Below are positions 40,944 to 49,273 of a stretch of DNA of 64,000 nucleotides, piece by piece. Origin of the DNA: Bacillota bacterium (GTDB lineage: Bacteria > Bacillota > Negativicutes > Sporomusales > Sporomusaceae). The stretch covers positions 10,153 to 74,152 of the forward strand of contig JAEWGR010000056.1 in assembly GCA_023388195.1 (NCBI GenBank), in the 5' to 3' direction. Every line of letters begins with the position of its first letter. The stretch's first letter is position 1. The position numbers were made by a program, and so were the translations under genes. The notes beneath the pieces are model-generated. The model did no database searches, had not been told where the DNA came from, and was given only the letters and a program-made list of their open reading frames with translations.

Positions 40944-41600
40944 ATGAACGATAGAGCCAAGAACAACTGCACTCTCGGTGCGGAAACGCAAACTATTATC
41001 GTGCGCCAAATAATAGGGGAAAAGGAAAAACAAAAAGCTCTGGATATTCACGTGGTTGTTCCGGAAAGGAAACCGTCAATTGAACAAATTGTTGATGTAT
41101 TTGTCAAAGAAGTAGAAGTATGCAGTGTTGATGTTATTACGGATAAAGTCATAGTTCGCGGCGAATTCGAGATCAAGGCTATTTATGTAGCCTCCTTGCC
41201 TGATCAGCCTGTTCATGCTGTGGAAATCAAGCATTATAAATGGACTCTTGATATTGATATTCCCGGTGCCCGCAGGGGAATGGATGCTGAGGCCAGCGTA
41301 ATTGTCGAGTTTGTTGACTATGATGTGGATGATCATCACCGCGCGTACAAGTACAAGAATTTTGAACCGATTGACTGCGACGACGATGATGATGACGATG
41401 ACGACGATGATTGCCACGATCATGATCATGATCATGATTGCGAAGACCACGATGACGGCTGCGGACATCACCATCACCATCATCACCACAACTGCCGGGA
41501 ATTTGATGTATCTGTTATCTTGAAAGTTACGGCTAAGGTTATGACTGACCGTGAAGTTAATATCGGAACCAGCAGCCTGCCCAACAAGCCCAAGGGATAA
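40944..41600 (+). CDS. SPOCS (DUF3794) protein with an Asp/His/Cys-rich insert
   Basis: A 218-aa protein built on one SPOCS domain, a domain of spore coat and SpoIVA-interacting proteins such as SipL. Conserved strands are VVVPERKPSIEQIVDVFVKE, DVITDKVIVRGEFEIKAIYV and PVHAVEIKHYKW. Between the late strands, nucleotides 41376-41495 encode an insert of 11 consecutive Asp, four His-Asp pairs and eight consecutive His, punctuated by five Cys. Such a segment should bind divalent metals strongly (inference). No signal peptide is present. A paralogue follows 36 bp later. Spore-coat location is inferred from the domain. Confidence 0.85.
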   Translation: MNDRAKNNCTLGAETQTIIVRQIIGEKEKQKALDIHVVVPERKPSIEQIVDVFVKEVEVCSVDVITDKVIVRGEFEIKAIYVASLPDQPVHAVEIKHYKWTLDIDIPGARRGMDAEASVIVEFVDYDVDDHHRAYKYKNFEPIDCDDDDDDDDDDDCHDHDHDHDCEDHDDGCGHHHHHHHHNCREFDVSVILKVTAKVMTDREVNIGTSSLPNKPKG

Positions 41601-41636
41601 TAGCCGGGGTAAAAGCCTTAATAAGGGGGGGAAACT

Positions 41637-42584
41637 ATGGATGATGATAAAACAAGGGTAGTATCAGCCTCGACTGATACTTTATCCACAAACACAAAGA
41701 CCGTTTCAGGCGTAACAACAGTGGAAAGTTCGGAACTCGTATGCGGCTGCCCTGAACCAGGGCCGGAAACGATTGAGGTCGAACAGGTACTGGGGGCTGA
41801 AATGGCCCAGCGGGTTGTCGAACTTGATATGATTGTGCCGGCACAAAAACCCGACATTGAGCAAGTAGTTGACGTCTATGTTAAAGAATTGGAAATTACT
41901 AAAATTGATGTGATTCGGGATAAGGTCATTGTTCGCGGTGAGCTAGAAGTAAAGGTTATGTATGTCGCCGATCTGCCTAACCAGCCGGTCCACGCTTTCG
42001 AGAAAAGACATATTCGTTGGACACGGGATATTGAAGTCGATGGTGCTGAGCCGGAAATGAAAGCGACGGCTGATGTCGTTGTCGAGTTTGTGGATTATGA
42101 TTTCCATTGCCATCACGATAGGCGTAAAGTGCATGTCACTATTGTACTTAAGGTCTGGACCCGGGTGGTTACCACCACTGAAATGGATGTATACGCATTA
42201 AGTCCTATCGATGAAGTTGGGGTGCTCTCGGGTTCCGGGTCAACCGACAAAGCCAGTGCCAGCCAGTTTGACAATGAGACCGTATCGGCCTCCGAAACCG
42301 GGGGTGGCGATATTGAGGCTTTTGGCGAGCAAAATGTAATTGTCACCGGTCCGATTACTCCTTCGGCCGGAACGCCGACAAATGTCAGCGGTACAGTAAC
42401 CGTAAATGGCAATAACGTGAATATCAGATCCGGGCCAGGCACTAACTTCCCGATAGTTACAAAGGTTAACCGGGGTACAACGTTAAATGTAAGAGAGCAG
42501 GCTTTTGGCTGGTACAAAGTTATACTGTCTGACGGATCCACAACTGGTTGGATTGCCAGCTGGCTGGTTAATGGTACTCCTTGA
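41637..42584 (+). CDS. SPOCS (DUF3794) protein with C-terminal SH3b domain
   Basis: A 315-aa protein. Residues 1-50 are Ser/Thr-rich; a SPOCS domain spans about 45-185 and is clearly paralogous to the preceding protein (DMIVPAQKPDIEQVVDVYVK, DVIRDKVIVRGELEVKVMYV, PVHAFEKRHIRWTRDI) but lacks its His/Asp insert. A low-complexity Ser/Gly/Thr linker (185-250) leads to a bacterial SH3 domain (VNGNNVNIRSGPGTNFPIVT, GWYKVILSDGSTTGWIASWL). SH3b domains bind peptidoglycan or peptides, so the protein may tie coat to cortex; that is inference. AAGGGGGGGAA precedes the ATG. Confidence 0.88.
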   Translation: MDDDKTRVVSASTDTLSTNTKTVSGVTTVESSELVCGCPEPGPETIEVEQVLGAEMAQRVVELDMIVPAQKPDIEQVVDVYVKELEITKIDVIRDKVIVRGELEVKVMYVADLPNQPVHAFEKRHIRWTRDIEVDGAEPEMKATADVVVEFVDYDFHCHHDRRKVHVTIVLKVWTRVVTTTEMDVYALSPIDEVGVLSGSGSTDKASASQFDNETVSASETGGGDIEAFGEQNVIVTGPITPSAGTPTNVSGTVTVNGNNVNIRSGPGTNFPIVTKVNRGTTLNVREQAFGWYKVILSDGSTTGWIASWLVNGTP

Positions 42585-42605
42585 TCCGGAAGACTAATGA
42601 TAACG

Positions 42606-42638
42606 ACCCAGGGATGAAGAAATCCCTGGGTATTGTTT
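42606..42638 (+). terminator. terminator of the SPOCS gene pair
   Basis: ACCCAGGGAT and ATCCCTGGGT pair perfectly around GAAGAA, followed by ATTGTTTT. Confidence 0.85.
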
Positions 42639-42654
42639 TACATGATCAAACAGG

Positions 42655-42736
42655 ATCGGTTTCTGATCCTAAGTAAGAACGACTAAGGCTTCTGCCGGCG
42701 TCCTCAGGGACTTGGCACAAGCCAAGTCTTTTCTTA
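42655..42736 (+). repeat. dispersed intergenic element, tandem copy C1
   Basis: It runs from ATCGGTTTCTGATCCTAAG through TAAGAACGACTAAGGCTTC, TGCCGGCGTCCTCAGGGACT and the hairpin GACTTGGC-ACAA-GCCAAGTC to TTTTCTTA. It differs from C2 by one indel and one substitution. Confidence 0.8.
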
Positions 42737-42752
42737 CAGGATCAGAAAGTAT

Positions 42753-42833
42753 ATCGGTTTCTGATCCTAAGTAAGAACGACTAAGCTTCTGCCGGCGTCC
42801 TGAGGGACTTGGCACAAGCCAAGTCTTTTCTTA
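42753..42833 (+). repeat. dispersed intergenic element, tandem copy C2
   Basis: A second copy with a 98-bp period to C1. Between the copies AGGATCAGAAA (in C1's downstream flank) is complementary to TTTCTGATCCT at the start of C2, an 11-bp stem across the junction. A further perfect hairpin, AAGATCCCGG/CCGGGATCTT, lies at 42857-42889, in the leader of the next gene. Confidence 0.8.
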
Positions 42834-42914
42834 TAAAGCCTAAGTTTTTCTAATGAAAGATCCCGGAAGCTTGCGGCTGCCGGGATCTTGGAATAGGGGA
42901 GAGGAGTTGGCTGG

Positions 42915-43718
42915 ATGTATCGGGCGATTGAATATCTGGGGCCAGTAGGACTGGGGGCAACGTCCCCCCAATTATTCCGGGCTGAAACCAAACCGGGGGA
43001 AAACAAGATCTGTGTCGTTAAACTATCTGCCAATCGTCTGGGTCCCAAGGTATTGGTAAATGAATTATTAGCAGTCCGGTTTGGGCAATGGCTCAAGCTT
43101 TGTTTTCCACCAGGCGGTCCTATCGAAATTTCTCCTGAAGTCCTGGGCAGCAGCAGACGGCTGACTGCCGCCCACGTAGTGCCGGGTTGGCATTTCGGTT
43201 GTGAGTATCTAAAAGGAGCCGGGTATGTAACTAAATATAACCTTCACCGGGCTGTGAACAAGGAGCAAATGGCCGGTGTCATGCTGTTTGATCACCTGTT
43301 TCATAATCCTGACCGCACTAAAAATCGTAAAAACCTGTTGATCAGGCGAGAAAACACTGGTTATAAACTATATGCTATTGATAATTCCCATTTATTTCGC
43401 CGGGGGAAATGGACAACAGAGATGCTTAAAAACCTGACAGAAAACATTACCCTGAATCACCGGCGGTCTTATGGTGTTCTGCTTAAATACTACCTAAAGC
43501 CAACACATTTTTTTAAATATGTGCAGGCGGTCAAGGACATTCCCGGTGAACAATTTACTGATTTCATTGACTCTATACCTGAGGTGTGGCTGCCTGATCG
43601 CGGTGAGCGGCAGGCTTTACTGGAATTTCTGGTGGCCCGGTGCGGTAAGGTCGATTGGGTAATGCGTCAACTGACAGATTTAATCCCTGATATACACCGG
43701 CGTACCAACATTAATTAA
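42915..43718 (+). CDS. HipA-like kinase-fold protein (HipA_2 type)
   Basis: A 267-aa protein with the pattern of the short HipA-like family: NKICVVKLSANRLGPKVLVNE (nucleotide-binding lysine region, about 35-50), MLFDHLFHNPDRTKNRKNLL (catalytic-loop-like, about 120-140) and LYAIDNSHLF (DFG-like, about 152-161). It lacks the N-terminal subdomain of HipA and has no HipB partner, so toxin-antitoxin function is unlikely to be classical. Its biochemical role is unknown. GGGAGAGGAG precedes the ATG. Its last 39 bp overlap the end of the convergent L,D-transpeptidase gene. Confidence 0.7.
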   Translation: MYRAIEYLGPVGLGATSPQLFRAETKPGENKICVVKLSANRLGPKVLVNELLAVRFGQWLKLCFPPGGPIEISPEVLGSSRRLTAAHVVPGWHFGCEYLKGAGYVTKYNLHRAVNKEQMAGVMLFDHLFHNPDRTKNRKNLLIRRENTGYKLYAIDNSHLFRRGKWTTEMLKNLTENITLNHRRSYGVLLKYYLKPTHFFKYVQAVKDIPGEQFTDFIDSIPEVWLPDRGERQALLEFLVARCGKVDWVMRQLTDLIPDIHRRTNIN

Positions 43719-44165
43719 GGCAAACAGCTCTTCCGCATGGGCATTATGCATACGGATACAGCCGTTTGATACCATTTTTCCGATCAGCCAGGGTGCGCTG
43801 GTGCCGTGAACACCGTAAGCGTCATAATTAAGTCCCATCCAGCGCGTTCCTAAAATACCTCCGGGGTTAATAATTTTAGTGGCAATTGCATAGTTGCCAA
43901 GCGGGGTCGGGGTTGACGGCTTGCCGATGGCAACTGGATATTGCCGCATGGGGCTATTGCCGTCAAACAGGGTTAACTGCCGCTGTGACTTGACAAGCAG
44001 GATATTGGCCCTGGTCAGGACCTTGCCGGCCCTTTCAATATGCGGAGCCGGTATTACCTCGCTAACTTCAGCAGATTGATTTTGACAATAGCTGATATAA
44101 CGCTCATCTTCTGCGAGTTTAATGGTTTTTAACGATTCCGGGACATATATTATTCTTACATTCAT
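43680..44165 (-). CDS. L,D-transpeptidase (YkuD domain)
   Basis: A 161-aa protein with a C-terminal YkuD domain: YPVAIGKPSTPTPLGNYAIA and the catalytic HGTSAPWLIGKMVSNGCIRM, with His at the start and Cys in SNGCIRM. These enzymes make 3-3 cross-links in peptidoglycan or attach proteins to it; YkuD of Bacillus is a spore protein. No signal peptide is visible from the ATG chosen (44165, 11 nt after GGAGGT), which would suit a mother-cell or spore role. Stop-end overlap with the HipA-like gene is 39 bp. Confidence 0.88.
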   Translation of the reverse strand: MNVRIIYVPESLKTIKLAEDERYISYCQNQSAEVSEVIPAPHIERAGKVLTRANILLVKSQRQLTLFDGNSPMRQYPVAIGKPSTPTPLGNYAIATKIINPGGILGTRWMGLNYDAYGVHGTSAPWLIGKMVSNGCIRMHNAHAEELFALINVGTPVYIRD

Positions 44166-44308
44166 CGCTGGTATAACCTCCGTTTCCCGATTTCTCTGCT
44201 TCATTATATTCAGACCGCCTGGATTTGGTCAGCGCAATTAAGGGTATAAACATCTGGTATTTATGGTAAAAATAGGAGTAAAGGCTGAAACAGGAGATAT
44301 TCTGACAA

Positions 44309-45145
44309 ATGAGTGATAAAATGACAGGAAAGAAACAAGAAACACCGGGCAGTTTGCTTATTATCGGTGGTCATGAAGATAAAACCGGCGAATGTATTAT
44401 TCTGAGAAAATTTGTGGACATGGCCGGCGGCCGGGACAGCCTTATTGTAATTATTGCCACAGCTACCGATGAACCCCGGGTGGTTGGCAGTGAATATAAA
44501 GAACTATTCACTTTGATGGGCGCAGCATCCGTGTACCTGCTGGCTGTTGCTAACCGGGACACAGCGAATCAAACCCAGCAGGCTGAGATTATTAAAAATG
44601 CCACAGGCATATTTTTTACAGGCGGCGACCAACTGCGGCTGACAAGTATCTTAGGCGGTTCAGCAGTTGACGCCGCCATTCGGGCTGCCTTCCGGCACGG
44701 GGCTGTTGTTGCCGGTACAAGTGCTGGCGCGGCCGTAATGAGCGAAACCATGATTGTGGGTGGTCACTCCAATGATTCCCCGAAGAAATCATCGCTGGTT
44801 ATGGCTCAGGGCATGGGTTTTTTACATGAAGCAGTTGTTGATCAGCATTTTGCCCAACGGGGAAGGATTAACCGGTTATTGTCTGCGGTGGCACAGAATC
44901 CCCATGTGATGGGAATTGGGATAGACGAAGACACGGCACTGATTGTTGGCTCTGACCGGGTGTGCCAGGTGATCGGCTCACAGACAGTAACGATTATCGA
45001 TGGTAAAAATATAATCTATTCTAATATATCAGAGTCTAATCAGACTCAGCCTTTGGTGATATCTAATGTCTTACTGCATATTTTACCGGCAGGCTATGGT
45101 TTTGACTTAAACCTGAGGTTGCCGCTTCAGCTTAATCTAAACTAG
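44309..45145 (+). CDS. cphB: cyanophycinase
   Basis: A 278-aa S51-family serine peptidase: GSLLIIGGHEDKTGE at the start, FFTGGDQLRLT around residue 102 and the nucleophile in AGTSAGAAVM (about residue 135), then VDQHFAQRGRINRL. Cyanophycinase cleaves cyanophycin (poly-Asp with Arg side chains) to beta-Asp-Arg dipeptides. The length matches bacterial CphB. It is 18 bp upstream of cphA and probably cotranscribed. There is no secretion signal, so it acts on an internal store. Confidence 0.92.
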   Translation: MSDKMTGKKQETPGSLLIIGGHEDKTGECIILRKFVDMAGGRDSLIVIIATATDEPRVVGSEYKELFTLMGAASVYLLAVANRDTANQTQQAEIIKNATGIFFTGGDQLRLTSILGGSAVDAAIRAAFRHGAVVAGTSAGAAVMSETMIVGGHSNDSPKKSSLVMAQGMGFLHEAVVDQHFAQRGRINRLLSAVAQNPHVMGIGIDEDTALIVGSDRVCQVIGSQTVTIIDGKNIIYSNISESNQTQPLVISNVLLHILPAGYGFDLNLRLPLQLNLN

Positions 45146-45163
45146 GTTTAGGGAGGACTACTT

Positions 45164-47830
45164 ATGGAATTAATTTATTCACGCTTTATCGGCGGGCCTA
45201 ATGTATATAGCTACCGGCCTGTAATCAAAGCCTTGCTGGATATTGGCGCCTATGAGGATATTGCCAGTAATGCGATTGCCGGCTTTGTGGCCCGTTTGCT
45301 GGCTTTATTACCCGGACTGGAGCAGCATTCCTGCTCGCGGGGTTACGCCGGCGGTTTTGCTGAACGTTTACAGGAAGGAACTTATATGGCTCATATCTTT
45401 GAACATGTTGCCCTGGAACTGCAGACGTTGGCTGGTCAGGAATATATGTCAGCCTTTGGCAAGACCCGGGGCGCCGGCCGGCCGGGCGTTTACCAGGTTG
45501 TAATAGGCTGTAAATCAGGTCCTGTCGGTCTGGCCGCTGCGGAAGGAGCATATTGCCTGCTTACAGCTGTGCTCAGGAACCGCGAATTCAATGTGCCTGA
45601 GCTGGTAGCGCGGCTGAAACGAGTTGGTGATGACGCTAAACTGGGACCAAGTACCGAGGCAATTTTCGCCGCGGCCAGGCGCCGCGGTATTCCCATATTA
45701 CGCCCTGATTATGATAATAATTTTCTCATCATGGGCCATGGCAGCAGGCAAGAGCGGGTTTGGGCTACGGTGACCGGCAGGACAAGCTCGGTGGCTGTTG
45801 ACTTAGTTGGCGATAAATATCTCACCAATAAACTTCTGCGTCAGAATGCTATCCCTGTTCCCAACGGGTATATAGTCGCCGGCAGCAATGAAGCCCTGAC
45901 AGCATTTGCGGCTATTGGCGGGCCTGTTGTTATTAAACCTGCCGGGGGAAACCATGGCAAAGGGGTAACCCTTAATATCCGGAGTGAAGAAGAGGTTGAG
46001 CAGGCAGTCCGGTTTGCCGCGCAGTTTGATGAGCGTATTTTGGTGGAAGAGTATATAGAAGGCCGTCAATACCGGCTGTGCCTGGTTAATGGCAGGCTGG
46101 TTGCAGGTGCTGAGAGGATACCCGCTCACGTAATTGGCGACGGCAGCCGTACAATTGCCGAGTTGGCAGATATAGTAAATCTGGATCCGGCACGTGGTTT
46201 AGGACATAGCCGCGCTTTGACCCGGCTGGAGCTGGGGGCTGCTGCTCAAACTACGCTAGCCAGGCAGAATTTAACGACAGCGTCTGTTCCGCAAGCAGGT
46301 CAATTTGTTTTTATCCGGGATAACGCAAACTTAAGTGCCGGCGCCACCGCTGCGGATGTAACCGATGTTATCCATCCCGATACGGTACAACTGGTGGAAC
46401 GGGCAGTTCGGCTGGTCGGTCTGGATGTGGCTGGCGTTGATTTGGTAATTCCTGATATTACAATGCCATTACAGCTCAACAATGGCGCCATAATTGAGAT
46501 TAATGCCGCACCCGGTCTCCGGATGCATCTGTATCCGAGTACCGGTTTGGCACGGGATGTCGGAGCAGCAATTGTTGATTATTTGTTCCCGGCAGGCAGT
46601 GACGGCCGGATTCCGATTATCGCGGTTACTGGTACAAACGGTAAAACAACAGTGACTAGGTTGATTTCCCATATTTTCCGCCTTGCCGGCCATAAAACCG
46701 GCATGACTACGTCAGATGGTATTTATGTGAACCACGAATGTATCGCCCAGGGCGATACCACCGGGCCGGTAAGTGCTGCTATGGTATTGGCCGACCCCAC
46801 CGTGGAGGTTGCTGTACTTGAAGTGGCGCGGGGCGGGATTATTCGCGGCGGATTAGGTTATGATGCTGCCGATGTGGGGGTTATCACCAATATTACGGAA
46901 GATCACATTGGTCAGGATGGTATCGAGGACCTTGATGATTTAGCCCATATTAAATCATTGGTTATTGAAACCGTCCGCCCCGATGGTTCAATACTGCTTA
47001 ATGCCGATGATCTCCGGATCGTGACCCTGCGATCACGGGTTAAAGCGGAAATTATTTATTTCAGTGCCAAGCCGGATAATATCATTGTCAGACGGCACTT
47101 AGGCGAAGGCGGCAAGGCCTGTTTTATTAAAAACGGGGTAATTTACCTTGCAAAGGGGCAGAATGAACAGCCGGTCATACATATCACCGACATTCCGCTG
47201 ACCTTGCAGGGGTATGCCGGACATAATATTCAAAATGCGGTAATTGCCGCGGCTGCTTGCTGGTGCCAGGGCCTGCAGCCGGCAGAAATCAGCAAAGGGT
47301 TAATCAGCTTCTGTGAAAACCCGGGACGGCTTATGTTAATGGATGTTGGCAATTTTCGGGTTTGTGTTGACTATGCACACAATCCCGCCGGTTGTCAGGC
47401 CCTGGTGAGTACCCTGCGGCGCCTCAATCCCCGGCGGCTTATTGGTGTTATCGCGGCGCCTGGTGACCGGCGTGATGATATCATCGTCCGTTTTGGCCGG
47501 GAGGCAGGACAGGGTTTCGACAGGCTGTTTATCAAGGAAGATGCTGACCTGCGTGGCCGTCAGCCCGGCGAAACGGCGGCTTTACTTGTTCAGGGAGCGC
47601 TGGAAGCAGGTTTTGCCACTGAACGGATTATAACCATCCTTGACGAACGGGAAGCTGTGGCGGCGGCTTTGGCCCAGGCTGAACAAGGTGATCTCGTTGC
47701 TGTCTTTTACGAGCAGTATGGAATAGTTCTGGAAACTATAACCGGTTTCTGTAAAACTGATGCTGCCTGTCACGAGGACAAGGCAGAGTATCAGGAACTG
47801 GTTGTTGCCGGCGTCCGTGTTGAAGGGTAA
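45164..47830 (+). CDS. cphA: cyanophycin synthetase
   Basis: An 888-aa protein of the usual CphA length. The N-terminal domain (1-160) is followed by an ATP-grasp domain (about 170-480; GGPVVIKPAGGNHGKGVTLN near 254-271) that adds Asp to the backbone. A Mur-ligase-like domain with the P-loop VTGTNGKTTVTR at about 487-498 adds Arg; its LEVARGGIIRGGLGYD and ITNITEDHIGQDG blocks are present. Cyanophycin is a nitrogen reserve known in cyanobacteria and various heterotrophs, including anaerobic Firmicutes. GGGAGG precedes the ATG. Confidence 0.95.
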   Translation: MELIYSRFIGGPNVYSYRPVIKALLDIGAYEDIASNAIAGFVARLLALLPGLEQHSCSRGYAGGFAERLQEGTYMAHIFEHVALELQTLAGQEYMSAFGKTRGAGRPGVYQVVIGCKSGPVGLAAAEGAYCLLTAVLRNREFNVPELVARLKRVGDDAKLGPSTEAIFAAARRRGIPILRPDYDNNFLIMGHGSRQERVWATVTGRTSSVAVDLVGDKYLTNKLLRQNAIPVPNGYIVAGSNEALTAFAAIGGPVVIKPAGGNHGKGVTLNIRSEEEVEQAVRFAAQFDERILVEEYIEGRQYRLCLVNGRLVAGAERIPAHVIGDGSRTIAELADIVNLDPARGLGHSRALTRLELGAAAQTTLARQNLTTASVPQAGQFVFIRDNANLSAGATAADVTDVIHPDTVQLVERAVRLVGLDVAGVDLVIPDITMPLQLNNGAIIEINAAPGLRMHLYPSTGLARDVGAAIVDYLFPAGSDGRIPIIAVTGTNGKTTVTRLISHIFRLAGHKTGMTTSDGIYVNHECIAQGDTTGPVSAAMVLADPTVEVAVLEVARGGIIRGGLGYDAADVGVITNITEDHIGQDGIEDLDDLAHIKSLVIETVRPDGSILLNADDLRIVTLRSRVKAEIIYFSAKPDNIIVRRHLGEGGKACFIKNGVIYLAKGQNEQPVIHITDIPLTLQGYAGHNIQNAVIAAAACWCQGLQPAEISKGLISFCENPGRLMLMDVGNFRVCVDYAHNPAGCQALVSTLRRLNPRRLIGVIAAPGDRRDDIIVRFGREAGQGFDRLFIKEDADLRGRQPGETAALLVQGALEAGFATERIITILDEREAVAAALAQAEQGDLVAVFYEQYGIVLETITGFCKTDAACHEDKAEYQELVVAGVRVEG

Positions 47831-47923
47831 GAAAAAAATTTTGTGCGGAAAATTGGCAGTTGCAGGCAAATACATGAGCAGGTAGAATATAATACTGTAA
47901 GATGTATGTGGAGGTGTTCCGTG

Positions 47924-48400
47924 ATGGAGACAAGCAGTCTAATTGTTGATCAGGAACTGCAACTGGTGGTTTTTCGTCTGGCTAGAGAAGAATATGGCTT
48001 GCCTATTACCAAAGTGCAGGAGATAAATCGCCTGGTTCCTATAACTAAACTGCCGCAGACGCCGGCCTTTATGGAAGGAATTATAAATTTACGGGGAAGG
48101 ATTATTCCCGTAATTGACCTACGAAAACGTTTTCAGCTAGAGATCTCCAGCTATAATGATGACAGCCGGATTATTATTGTCGAGGTTGATGGGCAGACGG
48201 TTGGTATCATTGTTGATTCTGTGACTGAGGTAGTTCGTTTGGCGGCAGTAAGTGTCGAACCGCCGCCGCCGACCTTTATTCTGGATGCCAGATATATTCA
48301 AGGTGTGGGTAAACTTGACGACCGGTTGCTTATCCTGCTGGAGATTGACCGGATTCTGACTTCACAAGAGACGATAACATTAAAGCAGTTAAGCGCTTAA
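47924..48400 (+). CDS. cheW: CheW-like chemotaxis coupling protein
   Basis: A 158-aa CheW domain: LVVFRLAREEYGLPITKVQE, the conserved FMEGIINLRGRIIPVIDLRK and VGIIVDSVTEVVRL. CheW links chemoreceptors to the kinase CheA at the cytoplasmic side of the membrane. The start follows GTGGAGGTG by 8 nt. No cheA is nearby. It lies between cphA and ispE, a place not usual for a chemotaxis gene; it ends 10 bp before ispE, so it may be cotranscribed with it. TATAAT at 47888 could be its -10 box. Confidence 0.9.
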   Translation: METSSLIVDQELQLVVFRLAREEYGLPITKVQEINRLVPITKLPQTPAFMEGIINLRGRIIPVIDLRKRFQLEISSYNDDSRIIIVEVDGQTVGIIVDSVTEVVRLAAVSVEPPPPTFILDARYIQGVGKLDDRLLILLEIDRILTSQETITLKQLSA

Positions 48401-48410
48401 GGTGTCCGGA

Positions 48411-49271
48411 ATGCTGACACTTACAGCCTATGCTAAAATTAATCTGGCGCTTGATGTATACTCTAAACGGCCTGATGGCTATCACGAAGTGGCTATGATT
48501 ATGCAGTCGGTTAGCCTTGCGGATACAATCGTATTAACCGGACAGCCGGCAGGTATTGATCTTAGTGTTACTATTCCGGGTTTGCCAGCAGATGGTAATA
48601 ACCTGGCTTATCGTGCCGCTGTGCTGCTTAGGGAATATGCAAAGACCGGTAAAGGTGTACACATTCACCTGGAGAAGAAAATCCCGCTGGCGGCAGGTTT
48701 GGCTGGCGGCAGCGCCGACGCCGCTGCAGTGCTCAGGGGATTGAATCAGTTGTGGCAGCTCGGCCTCAGCTTGGACGAGCTTAGCAAACTGGCAGCCGAA
48801 TTGGGATCAGACGTACCTTTTTGCCTATATAATGGCACCATGCTGGCAACAGGCCGGGGGGAGATTGTAAAACCATTGCCGCCTATGCCTGACTGTTATG
48901 TCATATTAGCTAAACCGGCTGTTGAGGTATCAACCGCCTGGGTGTATGGCCGGTTTGCAGCTAATGAGATCAGAGTCCGGCCGGATATTAACGCAATGCG
49001 TGAAAATCTTGCACAAGGCAATCTTGCCGGTGTGGCCAGTCGTTTGACAAACGTTCTTGAAAGTGTCACAATTCCCGCGTATCCCCAAATCGCAGAAATA
49101 AAAAATGCTATGCTGACATACGGGGCCATGGCGGCATTAATGTCTGGCAGCGGACCTACTGTATTCGGTCTTGCCGGCAGTCAGACCCAGGCTGAATGGA
49201 TTGCCAGGCAATTAAAGGCGCAAGGGGTGCCGGAAATATTTGTGGCAAAAACAGTATCAAAGGTGGAGTGA
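48411..49271 (+). CDS. ispE: 4-diphosphocytidyl-2-C-methyl-D-erythritol kinase
   Basis: A 286-aa GHMP kinase of the methylerythritol phosphate isoprenoid pathway: AYAKINLALDVYSKRPDGYH at the N-terminus, the GHMP loop PLAAGLAGGSADAAAVLRGL (about 88-107), catalytic D in SDVPFCL and the C-terminal MSGSGPTVFGL. ATG at 48411 is preferred with AAGG 9 nt before; GTG at 48402 is an alternative. The Bacillus order also has ispE just before purR. Confidence 0.95.
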   Translation: MLTLTAYAKINLALDVYSKRPDGYHEVAMIMQSVSLADTIVLTGQPAGIDLSVTIPGLPADGNNLAYRAAVLLREYAKTGKGVHIHLEKKIPLAAGLAGGSADAAAVLRGLNQLWQLGLSLDELSKLAAELGSDVPFCLYNGTMLATGRGEIVKPLPPMPDCYVILAKPAVEVSTAWVYGRFAANEIRVRPDINAMRENLAQGNLAGVASRLTNVLESVTIPAYPQIAEIKNAMLTYGAMAALMSGSGPTVFGLAGSQTQAEWIARQLKAQGVPEIFVAKTVSKVE

Positions 49272-49273
49272 TT

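Noticed and set aside
41076..41489. 137-codon minus-strand frame opposite the SPOCS gene
   Set aside because: It is the antisense shadow of the Asp/His codon runs (Met/Ile/Val-rich) and has no ribosome site.
42708..42736. TTGGCAC within the intergenic repeat as a sigma54 -24 box
   Set aside because: The repeat reads TTGGCACAAGCCAAGTC; the required GC of the -12 box is missing, and the sequence is explained by the GACTTGGC hairpin.
42655..42833. CRISPR-like repeat pair
   Set aside because: There are two long, nearly identical copies with no short spacers and no cas genes; the same element is dispersed elsewhere.
42915..43718. HipBA toxin-antitoxin module
   Set aside because: There is no HipB-like antitoxin gene beside it, and the protein lacks the N-terminal HipA subdomain.
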